A stretch of 64,000 bases of DNA. Source: GCA-002793235 sp965267355 (GTDB lineage: Bacteria > Bacteroidota > Bacteroidia > Flavobacteriales_E > Vicingaceae). The position numbers and the translations under genes were made by a program. Where the stretch lies: positions 620,001-684,000 of the forward strand of contig OZ253956.1 of assembly GCA_965267355.1 (NCBI GenBank). Direction: 5' to 3'. This document shows, piece by piece, positions 41,399 to 50,114 of the stretch (positions are counted from its first letter, which is position 1; each line of letters begins with the position of its first letter). The notes beneath the pieces are model-generated. The model had not been told where the DNA came from. It saw only the letters and a list, made by a program, of their open reading frames with translations, and ran no database searches.

Positions 41399-42838
41399 TT
41401 AAACGGCATTGCCCAATAATGTGCCTCCAGTACAATCATTAATTTTAACTTTTACATAATCACCAACCTTATATTTACTTTTAGGAAAAACTACAACCGT
41501 GTTCTGAGAGGTTCTACCTGCCAAATCATTTTCCGAACGTTTTGATGTTTTCTCAACAAGAACTTCATAAGTTCCTCCAACAAAAGCCTGATTTCTCTCT
41601 AAAGAATGTTGATTTTGTTTTTCAATAATTTCAGATAACCTTCTACTCTTATCTTCTTCACTAACATCATCATTCATTTTTCTTTCGGCTAAAGTATTTG
41701 GCCTTTCTGAATACTTAAACATGTAAGAAAAATCATACTTCACATAATCCATCATCTCTAAAGTATCTTTATGATCTTCTTCTGTTTCAGTACAAAAACC
41801 TGCTATAATATCTGCAGAAATTGCACAATCAGGTACAATCCTACGAATTGCATCTATTCTATCTTTATACCATTCCCTAGTATACCCTCTATTCATTACT
41901 TCGAGAACTCTCGTACTTCCACTTTGAACAGGTAAATGAATATAATTGCATATATTGTCATACTTAGCCATTGTTTCCAAAAATTCATCAGTAATATCTT
42001 TGGGGTGAGAGGTAGAAAAACGCACTCTCAATTCAGGGCTAATTAATGCAACCTGCTCCATTAACTGAGCAAAGTTCATACTCTTTGCTTTTTCTTCTTC
42101 AGATAAGTTATCGTATTCTTTTTTTAATCCCTCTTTACCATACCATAAGTAAGAATCTACATTCTGACCAAGTAAGGTTACTTCTTTATATCCTTTCTTA
42201 AATAAATCTCTTGCCTCGTTAATAATACTTTCAGGATTTCTACTTCGTTCCCTACCTCTTGTAAATGGCACTACACAAAAAGTACACATATTATCACAAC
42301 CTCTGGTAATAGAAATGAAAGCAGTTACACCATTACTAGACAATCTTACTGGACTAATGTCCGCATACGTTTCTTCTTTTGATAAGATAACATTCACTGC
42401 TTTCTTGCCTTCATCAACTTGCTTAACTAAGTTTGGTAAATCTCTGTATGCATCCGGACCAACAACAATATCAACCAATTTCTCCTCTTCTAAAAATTTA
42501 GATTTCAATCGTTCAGCCATACAACCTAAAACACCTATAACCATTTCTGGTTTTTCTTGTTTTACTTTATTAAATGACTTTAAACGCTTTCTAACAGTTT
42601 GCTCTGCTTTCTCACGAATTGAGCAAGTGTTTACAAATACCACATCTGCTTCATTAAGATCATTAGTAGTATTGTATCCTTCCTTAGTAAGTATTGAAGC
42701 AACAATCTCACTATCTGAAAAATTCATCTGACAACCATAGCTTTCGATGTAAACCTTTCTGTCAGCACCTGAGTTACCCTCAACTAAAGTAGCAGTCCCT
42801 TGCTTGCTTTCCTCTATTACCTTATTCTGTTGCTCCAT
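41399..42838 (-). CDS. miaB: tRNA-2-methylthio-N6-dimethylallyladenosine synthase
   Basis: A 479-residue radical-SAM methylthiotransferase that modifies A37 of tRNAs reading UNN codons. The N-terminal MTTase domain has G-C-Q-M-N-F-S-D-S-E, N-T-C-S-I-R-E-K-A and G-C-M-A-E-R cysteines for one 4Fe-4S cluster; the radical-SAM cluster motif is T-R-G-C-D-N-M-C-T-F-C; a TRAM domain ends the protein. The ATG at 42838 is chosen over a TTG at 42859, because a -7 box covers the latter. It heads an operon with the sigma-54 activator, lptE, a TPR protein and secG. Confidence 0.95.
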   Translation of the reverse strand: MEQQNKVIEESKQGTATLVEGNSGADRKVYIESYGCQMNFSDSEIVASILTKEGYNTTNDLNEADVVFVNTCSIREKAEQTVRKRLKSFNKVKQEKPEMVIGVLGCMAERLKSKFLEEEKLVDIVVGPDAYRDLPNLVKQVDEGKKAVNVILSKEETYADISPVRLSSNGVTAFISITRGCDNMCTFCVVPFTRGRERSRNPESIINEARDLFKKGYKEVTLLGQNVDSYLWYGKEGLKKEYDNLSEEEKAKSMNFAQLMEQVALISPELRVRFSTSHPKDITDEFLETMAKYDNICNYIHLPVQSGSTRVLEVMNRGYTREWYKDRIDAIRRIVPDCAISADIIAGFCTETEEDHKDTLEMMDYVKYDFSYMFKYSERPNTLAERKMNDDVSEEDKSRRLSEIIEKQNQHSLERNQAFVGGTYEVLVEKTSKRSENDLAGRTSQNTVVVFPKSKYKVGDYVKVKINDCTGGTLLGNAV

Positions 42839-42856
42839 ATCTTTTAAATTGGAAAA

Positions 42857-42864
42857 CAAAATTA
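42857..42864 (-). promoter_or_regulatory. -7 box of the miaB operon
   Basis: The minus strand reads TAATTTTG, matching TAnnTTTG, 18 bases before the ATG at 42838. A TTTTG lies about 22 bases further up. The remaining divergent gap to topA at 43036 is very AT-rich, with an almost pure A/T run at 42920-42951. Confidence 0.45.
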
Positions 42865-43035
42865 CTTATTTTTTAATTTTTAATGACAAAATGACATAAA
42901 TAGACTATTTTATAAAATTTATAAAAAATATATTATATATAATATAATATAAGGATGTCTACCGAATTTTTAATTTGGAATTGAAAAATATTATTTCATT
43001 TCTTTGCAAAAAATTTCAAGCTCAAACATATAGCT

Positions 43036-45507
43036 ATGGCAAAGAACCTTGTAATTGTTGAGTCACCGGCTAAAGCCAAAACCATCGAAAAATTTCTTGG
43101 AAAAGACTTTACAGTAAAATCTAGTTTTGGACACATTAGGGATTTACCCGGAAAAGACATCTCTGTTGATATCGACAATGGATTTACTCCTAAATATGTA
43201 ATACCTTCTGATAAAAAGAAAGTAGTAAGCGAATTAAAGAAACTAGCAAAAAACGCAGAAATGGTTTGGTTGGCTTCTGATGAGGACCGTGAAGGAGAAG
43301 CCATATCCTGGCATTTAACAGAAGCATTAGGTTTAGACGAAAACAAAACCAAAAGAATTGTATTTCATGAAATTACTAAATCTGCTATTACTAAGGCTGT
43401 TGAAAACCCTAGAAAAATAAACAAAGATTTAGTTGATGCTCAGCAAGCTCGAAGAATTTTAGATAGGTTAGTAGGTTATGAGCTTTCACCTGTTTTATGG
43501 AGAAAAGTAAAACCATCGCTTTCTGCAGGAAGGGTACAATCGGTAGCAGTTCGTTTAATTGTAGAGCGCGAAAAAGAAATATTAGATTTTAAATACACTT
43601 CATCCTATCGGGTTATTGCCAATTTTATTGTTAGTGGTAATACTATTATGAAGGCCGAATTACCTAAACGATTTGACACCAAAGAAGAGGCTCAAGATTT
43701 TCTTACAAAATGTAAGAATGCTAGCTTTACTATAGAAAGTTTAGAGACTAAGCCCGCTAAAAAATCTCCTGCCGCACCATTTACAACTTCAACCTTACAA
43801 CAAGAAGCAAGCAGGAAATTAGGTTTTTCCGTTTCACAAACCATGACTGTTGCACAACGGCTGTACGAAGCTGGTAAGATTACTTACATGAGAACAGACT
43901 CTGTTAATCTTTCTGATGAGGCTTTAAATGCTGCAAGAGCAGAAATTACAAAATCTTACGGAGCTGAATATGCTCAAACCAGAAAATACAACACCAAATC
44001 AAAGGGAGCACAAGAAGCTCACGAAGCCATTCGTCCAACCTACATGAATACACATTCAATTACGGGTGATGCTCAGCAGGCAAGATTGTACGATTTAATT
44101 TGGAAAAGAACAGTAGCTTCACAAATGAGTGATGCTAAGCTAGAAAAAACTACTGCAAAAATCAATATCTCTACAGCTAACGAAAATTTTGTAGCAAAAG
44201 GCGAAGTATTAATTTTTGAAGGCTTCTTAAAAGTTTATCTTGAAGGAACTGATGATGAACCAACTGAACAAGATGGCATTTTACCACCTCTTACTGTAGG
44301 CGAAGAATTAAAGTTGAAAGAAATTACAGCAACTGAAAGATTTACGAATCATCCGCCAAGGTACACTGAAGCAAGTTTAGTAAAGCAATTAGAAAATTTA
44401 GGAATTGGACGACCTTCTACTTATGCGCCTACTATTTCTACTATTCAGAAAAGAGGTTATGTTGTTAAAGAAGATCGAGATGGAAAAGAGAGAAATTTCA
44501 CAACCCTTACACTAAGTGCTGGAAACATTGAAGAAATAGTTGCTAAAGAAAACTATGATGTAGAAAGAAAAAAAATGTTTCCAACAGACATAGGTATTGT
44601 AGTAAATGATTTTTTAGTAGAAAATTTTGGGAAAATCTTAGATTACAGCTTTACTGCTAAAGTTGAAGAAGAGTTTGATGCTATTGCTGAAGGTCAAAAG
44701 AAATGGAATAAGATGATAGAAGATTTCTATGGCCCTTTCCATAACCAAATTGAAGATACAATAGAAAATGCCGATAGAGCAAGTGGAGAAAGATTGCTTG
44801 GTGATGATCCAGAGACTGGTAAACCAGTAATTGCTAGAATTGGAAAATTTGGTCCTATGATTCAGATAGGTAAAACTGAAGATGAAGAAAAACCAAGGTT
44901 TGCAGGATTACAGGGAAATCAAACTATCGGAAGTATAACCCTAGAAGAAGCTCTTGAGCTGTTTAAGTTCCCTAAAACATTAGGGAATTACGAAGGTCAT
45001 GAAATTGTTGTAGCCCAAGGAAGATTTGGTCCTTATGTTAAATTTGATAAAATGTTTGTTTCAATTCCTAAGAGTGAAGAAATAGGCTCTGTGGATTTAG
45101 ATAGAGCTATTGAGCTTATAAAACAAAAACAAGAAGCTGATGCCCCTATTGATGAATATGAAGGACTCCCTGTGCAAAAAGGTGTTGGTAGATTTGGTCC
45201 ATTCATTAAATGGAATGGAATGTTTATTAACGTAAACAAAAAATACGATTTCGATAATCTTTCTCATCAAGATATAGTTCAATTAATTGAAGATAAAAAA
45301 CAGAAAGAAAAGGATAAGTTTATTCATAATTGGGAGGATAAAGGAATTTCTGTTCAGAAAGCAAGATGGGGGAGGTTTAATATTGTAAAAGGAAAAACTA
45401 AGATTGAACTTCCTAAAACAACTAATGCCGAAGCATTAACCTTAGAAGAAGTAGAAAAAATTATTGCAGATAACGCTCCAGCAAAAAAAACTAAGAAAAA
45501 GAAGTAG
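43036..45507 (+). CDS. topA: DNA topoisomerase I
   Basis: An 823-residue type IA topoisomerase that relaxes negative supercoils. The Toprim domain opens with V-I-V-E-S-P-A-K-A-K-T-I and has D-E-D-R-E-G-E-A-I. The catalytic tyrosine is Y284 in T-Y-M-R-T-D-S. After the core come repeated C-terminal modules (about residues 580-800) with G-R-F-G-P and W-G-R-F motifs, replacing the zinc fingers of the E. coli enzyme; no cysteine quartets are seen. The protein ends in a Lys-rich tail. An arginase-fold gene follows 34 bases later. Confidence 0.97.
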   Translation: MAKNLVIVESPAKAKTIEKFLGKDFTVKSSFGHIRDLPGKDISVDIDNGFTPKYVIPSDKKKVVSELKKLAKNAEMVWLASDEDREGEAISWHLTEALGLDENKTKRIVFHEITKSAITKAVENPRKINKDLVDAQQARRILDRLVGYELSPVLWRKVKPSLSAGRVQSVAVRLIVEREKEILDFKYTSSYRVIANFIVSGNTIMKAELPKRFDTKEEAQDFLTKCKNASFTIESLETKPAKKSPAAPFTTSTLQQEASRKLGFSVSQTMTVAQRLYEAGKITYMRTDSVNLSDEALNAARAEITKSYGAEYAQTRKYNTKSKGAQEAHEAIRPTYMNTHSITGDAQQARLYDLIWKRTVASQMSDAKLEKTTAKINISTANENFVAKGEVLIFEGFLKVYLEGTDDEPTEQDGILPPLTVGEELKLKEITATERFTNHPPRYTEASLVKQLENLGIGRPSTYAPTISTIQKRGYVVKEDRDGKERNFTTLTLSAGNIEEIVAKENYDVERKKMFPTDIGIVVNDFLVENFGKILDYSFTAKVEEEFDAIAEGQKKWNKMIEDFYGPFHNQIEDTIENADRASGERLLGDDPETGKPVIARIGKFGPMIQIGKTEDEEKPRFAGLQGNQTIGSITLEEALELFKFPKTLGNYEGHEIVVAQGRFGPYVKFDKMFVSIPKSEEIGSVDLDRAIELIKQKQEADAPIDEYEGLPVQKGVGRFGPFIKWNGMFINVNKKYDFDNLSHQDIVQLIEDKKQKEKDKFIHNWEDKGISVQKARWGRFNIVKGKTKIELPKTTNAEALTLEEVEKIIADNAPAKKTKKKK

Positions 45508-45513
45508 AAAGAT

Positions 45514-45540
45514 TATATTTGAATTCTAAATCAATTCAAA
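45514..45540 (+). promoter_or_regulatory. -7 box overlapping an inverted repeat before the arginase-fold gene
   Basis: TATATTTG (45514-45521) matches TAnnTTTG. It overlaps perfect 8-base arms TTTGAATT (45518-45525) and AATTCAAA (45533-45540), which end one base before the ATG at 45542. It could be an operator or a hairpin that hides the start. Confidence 0.4.
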
Positions 45541-45541
45541 T

Positions 45542-46702
45542 ATGAACTTTAATGATTTTTTTGACCCTAGCAAAATTGAAGGAGACTTAGCATTTGATTA
45601 CTTAGCTTCTCAACTCTTTAATGGCATTGATCAATACAGCAACCAACCTGTTGAAGATTATAACATAGCAATTATTGGCGTTGGTGAAGATAGAAATGCT
45701 TACAACAATTTTGGTTGTGGTCAAGCACCTAATCATGTTAGAAAGTATTTATACCGGTTAGCTGCATTTAAAAGTAATTCCAAAATAATTGATCTTGGTA
45801 ATCTAAAAATTGGGAACAGTACACAAGATACCTATTTCGCTTTAAGTTCAATCATCGAAAACTTGGTTAAATGTAATGTGTTACCAATAATAATTGGAGG
45901 AAGCCAGGATTTAACTTATGCTAATTTTTTAGCTTATCAAAAACTAGAACAACCTGTTAATCTTGTTACTATTGATTCAAAGCTTAACATCGGTAATGCT
46001 GATAATGATTTAAATTCAAATAATTTTTTAACCAAAATTATTTTACACCAACCTAACTTCTTGTTTAACTACAGTAACATTGGCTATCAGTCTTATTTTA
46101 TTGATAAAGATGAAATTGAACTAATGTCTAAATTATTTTTTGATGCTTACCGCTTAGGCGAGGTACAACAAAACATTGAAGAAGTTGAACCTATCGTTAG
46201 AAATGCCGACATCATCAGTTTCGATATCTCAGCAATCCGACAAAGTGAAGCACCAGCCAACAACAATCCGTCTCCAAATGGATTTTACGGAGAGCAAGCT
46301 TGTCAAATAGCAAGATATGCAGGGTTGAGCGACAAACTAACCTCTATAGGTTTTTATGAACTAAACCCTGAATTAGACCATAACGGGCAAACCGCTCACG
46401 GTGTAGCTCAAATGATATGGTATTTTATTGATGGCTACAATAACAGAAAAAATGATTTTCCAATTGGTAGCCGAAAAAATTATTTAAAATACATGGTAAA
46501 CATTCAGGATGGAGAAAAAGAGGTCGTTTTTTATAAAAGCGATAAAAGTGATAGATGGTGGATGGATGTTCCTTACCCGTCACACAAAAAAATTAAGTAC
46601 GAACGTCACTTATTAATACCCTGTTCTTACAACGATTACCAAACTGCTTGTGAGAATGAAATTCCAAATCGATGGTGGCAAACTTTTCAAAAGCTCTCTT
46701 AA
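45542..46702 (+). CDS. Arginase/formimidoylglutamase-fold protein lacking most metal ligands
   Basis: A 386-residue protein with the arginase/ureohydrolase fold, usually labelled formimidoylglutamase in Bacteroidota. The three metal motifs are degraded: G-G-x-H becomes G119-G-S-Q122-D, D-A-H-x-D becomes D145-S-K147-L-N149, and S-x-D-x-D becomes S226-F-D228-I-S230. Only two of six manganese ligands remain, so ordinary hydrolase activity is unlikely. Nearby no histidine-degradation gene (hutH, hutU, hutI) is seen; instead the porP-gldKLMN operon follows. I infer a non-enzymatic or altered role, possibly tied to secretion. Confidence 0.8.
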   Translation: MNFNDFFDPSKIEGDLAFDYLASQLFNGIDQYSNQPVEDYNIAIIGVGEDRNAYNNFGCGQAPNHVRKYLYRLAAFKSNSKIIDLGNLKIGNSTQDTYFALSSIIENLVKCNVLPIIIGGSQDLTYANFLAYQKLEQPVNLVTIDSKLNIGNADNDLNSNNFLTKIILHQPNFLFNYSNIGYQSYFIDKDEIELMSKLFFDAYRLGEVQQNIEEVEPIVRNADIISFDISAIRQSEAPANNNPSPNGFYGEQACQIARYAGLSDKLTSIGFYELNPELDHNGQTAHGVAQMIWYFIDGYNNRKNDFPIGSRKNYLKYMVNIQDGEKEVVFYKSDKSDRWWMDVPYPSHKKIKYERHLLIPCSYNDYQTACENEIPNRWWQTFQKLS

Positions 46703-46751
46703 TTTTTTAAAAAACAATTAAATAATTAACAACTAAAAGTTAAAAAAGTTT

Positions 46752-46781
46752 TTGGTTAAAATATTTTTTTATTTATCTTAG
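46752..46781 (+). promoter_or_regulatory. Promoter of the porP-gldKLMN operon
   Basis: TTG at 46752-46754, exactly 19 bases, then TATCTTAG at 46774-46781 (one mismatch to TAnnTTTG). This is the best-spaced Bacteroidota promoter in the window. Transcription would start near 46788, leaving about 45 bases of leader to the ATG at 46835. Confidence 0.6.
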
Positions 46782-46834
46782 CCGACTAATGAATGCAGAA
46801 ATGCATTAATTTTATGACGAAAATTATTACTTGT

Positions 46835-47791
46835 ATGAAGAAATTTATTGTTTCTACAGCTTTTTTATTTGCTGGATTTGCGGCATTCTCACAGCAAGAT
46901 GCACAGTTTACTCAAAACATGTTTAACAAGTTGAGTATTAACCCAGGTTCAGCAGGTCATAATGGTGGTATTTGCGGTACTCTCTTAACTCGTTCACAAT
47001 GGATGGGTTTTGATGGAAGACCTCAAACTCACCTGTTTAGTGCTGATGCATTGCTTTTCAATAAGCATGGTGTTGGTTTAACCATTTTTCAAGATCAATT
47101 AGGTATTGAAAGTAGTTTTATTGGTAAACTAGCTTATTCTTACCACCTGATGTTAGGTCCTGGTACTTTAGGTATTGGAGCGGAAGTTGGTGTAGTAAAT
47201 AAATCTTATGGTGATGATTTTGTAGCAATTGACAATCCTATAGACGATCCTTCTATTCCTAACGCGAGTACTTCAGCACTAACTTTTGATGCTGGTTTAG
47301 GTCTATATTATCACATTAAGAATAAAATGTATGTAGGTATTTCTACTTTGCATATCCCTCAAACAGAACTACAAGATGTAGCTGATGGTGGAGGGCAAGG
47401 TGCACTAAACTATGCTCAATCTCGTCACTACTATATTATGGCCGGATACGATTGGGACATCAGAAAAGATGAAATGTTTATTTTAAAGCCATCTATTTTT
47501 GCTAAAACGGATGCTGCGTCAACACAGTTAGATGTTAATGGTATCTTATTATACAATAAATTAGTTTGGGGTGGCGTTTCTTACAGAGTACAAGACGCTA
47601 TCGCGGTATTAGCTGGACTTGATTTCACTAAAATGAAATTGCCAGGATTAAAATTAGGAGTTTCTTACGATATTACTACATCTGCTTTAGGTGATCATAG
47701 TAGTGGTTCGTTAGAATTCATGTTAAGATATTGTACAAACATTGTGAGCCCTCCAACAAGAGAGGTTTATCACTCTGTAAGATTTTTGTAA
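46835..47791 (+). CDS. porP: PorP/SprF-family type IX secretion outer-membrane protein
   Basis: A 318-residue outer-membrane beta-barrel protein, the first gene of the T9SS core operon. The start at 46835 gives a normal signal peptide ending in A-A-F-S-Q, then Q-D-A-Q-F-T-Q-N-M-F and L-S-I-N-P-G-S-A-G, the family opening. An in-frame ATG at 46793 would put 14 odd residues before it. PorP is needed for T9SS secretion in Porphyromonas and binds the periplasmic/outer-membrane complex. It is a paralogue of the protein at 11230, with the same opening pattern but only modest similarity beyond. Confidence 0.9.
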   Translation: MKKFIVSTAFLFAGFAAFSQQDAQFTQNMFNKLSINPGSAGHNGGICGTLLTRSQWMGFDGRPQTHLFSADALLFNKHGVGLTIFQDQLGIESSFIGKLAYSYHLMLGPGTLGIGAEVGVVNKSYGDDFVAIDNPIDDPSIPNASTSALTFDAGLGLYYHIKNKMYVGISTLHIPQTELQDVADGGGQGALNYAQSRHYYIMAGYDWDIRKDEMFILKPSIFAKTDAASTQLDVNGILLYNKLVWGGVSYRVQDAIAVLAGLDFTKMKLPGLKLGVSYDITTSALGDHSSGSLEFMLRYCTNIVSPPTREVYHSVRFL

Positions 47792-47830
47792 GAAAAAGAG
47801 AAACCTAATACTTAAATATGCGTATAAGGG

Positions 47831-47891
47831 CAACCTGCTCTAAAACTAAAAATATTAAAAAGCAGGTTGTTGCTCAATTTTAAAAGAGCAA
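47831..47891 (+). promoter_or_regulatory. Two consecutive hairpins between porP and gldK
   Basis: Hairpin one pairs CAACCTGCT (47831-47839) with AGCAGGTTG (47861-47869). Hairpin two pairs TTGCTC (47870-47875) with GAGCAA (47886-47891). Neither has a T tract. They may stabilise or process the mRNA and set porP and gldK at different levels. Confidence 0.5.
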
Positions 47892-47900
47892 AAACAAAAG

Positions 47901-47908
47901 AAGGAGGT
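47901..47908 (+). promoter_or_regulatory. Strong Shine-Dalgarno site of gldK
   Basis: AAGGAGGT lies 4 bases before the gldK ATG at 47913. Most genes in this window lack such a site, in keeping with Bacteroidota practice. Confidence 0.8.
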
Positions 47909-47912
47909 AATT

Positions 47913-49232
47913 ATGAAACGAGTATTAATTTTATTAGCTATAGTTGTGCTTTACTCTTGTAGTAAAGGTAACGGAGAGTTGATTGGTGTACAAGGTAGAG
48001 AGGAATGGTATCAGCCAGACCCTTTTGGTATGCTATTTATTCCTATGGGAAGTTATAACATGGGGCCATCAGACCAAGATGTTCCTTATGCTTTAACTGC
48101 TCAATCTAAAACAGTTTCGGTTCAGGCATTTTATATGGATCAAACTGAAATTTCGAATAATGAGTATCGTCAATTTGTATTTCACGTAAGGGATTCTATT
48201 GCCCGAAAAATCTTGGGTGAAGAGATTGATGAAGAATATTATTTAAGTTCCATCAACCCTTATGAGGAAGAAATTGATCCACCTGTAATTAACTGGTATG
48301 CTAAACTTAAATGGGAAGAGCCTGAAATTAGAGAAGCTTTAGAACCTATGTATTTATCGCCAGGTGAGCGTTTTATGAGAAGAAGAGAAATTGATGCTCG
48401 TAAGTTACAATATACTTACTATTGGATTGACTACCGAAGAGCTGCAAAAAGATCTAGTAGGGATGCATTAAATGCAGACGAAGGGGAAAGACATAAATTC
48501 TCTATTGATAGATCTAAATTTATCATGAGAGATGTAATTAATGTTTATCCTGATACTTTAGCGTGGATTCATGATTTCACATATTCGTTTAACGAACCAA
48601 TGACTCAAAATTATTTCTGGCATCCCGCTTACGATGATTATCCAGTTGTTGGTGTATCATGGAAACAAGCAACTGCTTTCTGTATCTGGAGAACAATGCT
48701 AATGAATGATTTCTTAAGAGATAATGGAAGTACAATGGTAAACGATTTTAGATTGCCTACAGAGTCTGAGTGGGAATATGCTGCAAGAGGTGGTTTAGAT
48801 TTAAGTCCATATCCTTGGGGTGGACCATATATCAGAAACAGTAGAGGTTGTTTCTTAGGTAACTTTAAACCTATGAGAGGTAATTATATTGATGACGGTG
48901 GTTTCCACACCGTAAAAATTAACTCTTACAATCCTAACGATTACGGCTTATATTGTATGGCTGGTAATGTAGCTGAGTGGACAAGTAATGCTTTTGATGA
49001 GTCAGCTTACAACTTTGCACATGATTTAAATCCAGATTATTTATACGATGCTAAGGATGAAGATCCTGAAGTATTAAAAAGAAAAGTAATCAGAGGTGGA
49101 TCATGGAAAGATATCGGATATTATCTTCAAACAAGTACAAGAACTTATGAGTATCAGGATACTGCCAAGTGCTACATTGGGTTTAGATGTGTTCAAACAT
49201 ACTTAGGAAGATCTAAAGATGATAATTTATAA
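47913..49232 (+). CDS. gldK: Type IX secretion / gliding motility lipoprotein GldK (PorK)
   Basis: A 439-residue outer-membrane lipoprotein that forms the periplasmic ring of the T9SS with GldN. The lipobox L-Y-S-C gives Cys16. The body is a formylglycine-generating-enzyme (SUMF1-like) domain: M-L-F-I-P-M-G-S-Y-N-M-G near 40, G-V-S-W-K-Q-A near 245, F-R-L-P-T-E-S-E-W-E-Y-A-A-R-G-G near 280, N-V-A-E-W near 350 and G-G-S-W near 392, ending G-F-R-C-V. In T9SS this fold is structural rather than enzymatic. It has an unusually strong ribosome-binding site. Confidence 0.95.
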   Translation: MKRVLILLAIVVLYSCSKGNGELIGVQGREEWYQPDPFGMLFIPMGSYNMGPSDQDVPYALTAQSKTVSVQAFYMDQTEISNNEYRQFVFHVRDSIARKILGEEIDEEYYLSSINPYEEEIDPPVINWYAKLKWEEPEIREALEPMYLSPGERFMRRREIDARKLQYTYYWIDYRRAAKRSSRDALNADEGERHKFSIDRSKFIMRDVINVYPDTLAWIHDFTYSFNEPMTQNYFWHPAYDDYPVVGVSWKQATAFCIWRTMLMNDFLRDNGSTMVNDFRLPTESEWEYAARGGLDLSPYPWGGPYIRNSRGCFLGNFKPMRGNYIDDGGFHTVKINSYNPNDYGLYCMAGNVAEWTSNAFDESAYNFAHDLNPDYLYDAKDEDPEVLKRKVIRGGSWKDIGYYLQTSTRTYEYQDTAKCYIGFRCVQTYLGRSKDDNL

Positions 49233-49281
49233 AATCGAGTTTAACAACCTATCTATATATTAACTTTAAAACTAAAAAATT

Positions 49282-50073
49282 ATGGGATTTATAGAATTTT
49301 TATTTGAGACGAAGAAAGGTAAGACAATTATGGGGCTCTTATACGGATTAGGAGCAGCAGTCGTAATTGTTGGGGCATTATTTAAGATTATGCACTGGCC
49401 TGGTGCTGGTTTAATGCTTATCATTGGTTTAAGTACGGAAGCATTAATTTTTGCCGTATCTGCTTTTGAACCACAACACATGCCATTAGATTGGACATTA
49501 GCGTACCCAGAATTAGCTGGTATGGACGAAGATGGAAAAACTATCGAGAACAAAGGTTCAGCGGTTGAACAATTAGATGACATGCTAGGAGAAGCAAAAA
49601 TAGATTCTGAATTAATTGAAAGTTTAGGTTCTGGTTTAAGAAGCCTAAGCACTAACGCAAATAAATTATCTGAAATCTCTGACGCTTCAGTTGCAACTAA
49701 TGAATATGCTGACAGTTTAAAAACTGCTTCATCAAAAGTTAGCTCTCTAGCAGATGACTATGCAAAAGCTTCTGAATCTTTAGCAGTATTAAATGAAGCT
49801 GCTAATAACGGTGCTAATACTGGTGAACAAATGCAAAAAATGGCATCTACTCTTGAAGCACTTAATGAATCTTACGCGTCACAATTGCAAGGTTCTCAGC
49901 AACAAGCTGAAACGATGCAACAAATGTATTCTGGTATTACAGCATTAATGACTAACTTATCAGAATCAGTTGAAGATACTAAGCGTTACAAAGAGAACAT
50001 TGCTGAGTTATCTACTAACTTAACTGCATTGAACAACATATATGGTAATATGTTAACTGCAATGAAATCATAA
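49282..50073 (+). CDS. gldL: Type IX secretion motor protein GldL (PorL)
   Basis: A 263-residue inner-membrane protein. With GldM it forms the proton-driven motor of the T9SS and gliding apparatus. Two transmembrane helices (about residues 15-35 and 42-62) include the family sequence L-Y-G-L-G-A-A-V-V-I-V-G-A-L-F-K-I-M-H-W-P-G-A, with a conserved membrane Glu in the second helix (S-T-E-A-L). The rest is a long cytoplasmic coiled-coil rich in Ala, Ser and Gln. It lies in the fixed order K-L-M-N. Confidence 0.96.
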   Translation: MGFIEFLFETKKGKTIMGLLYGLGAAVVIVGALFKIMHWPGAGLMLIIGLSTEALIFAVSAFEPQHMPLDWTLAYPELAGMDEDGKTIENKGSAVEQLDDMLGEAKIDSELIESLGSGLRSLSTNANKLSEISDASVATNEYADSLKTASSKVSSLADDYAKASESLAVLNEAANNGANTGEQMQKMASTLEALNESYASQLQGSQQQAETMQQMYSGITALMTNLSESVEDTKRYKENIAELSTNLTALNNIYGNMLTAMKS

Positions 50074-50114
50074 CTAATTATTTTTTGTTTAACTAATTTA
50101 AAAACATTTGAATT

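Noticed and set aside
42315..42731. A 138-codon frame opposite miaB
   Set aside because: Its composition is that of reverse-strand miaB codons, and miaB is fully supported by iron-sulfur motifs across this stretch.
45542..46702. Histidine-degradation enzyme HutG as an active member of a hut operon
   Set aside because: Four of six metal ligands are substituted and no other hut gene is in the window.
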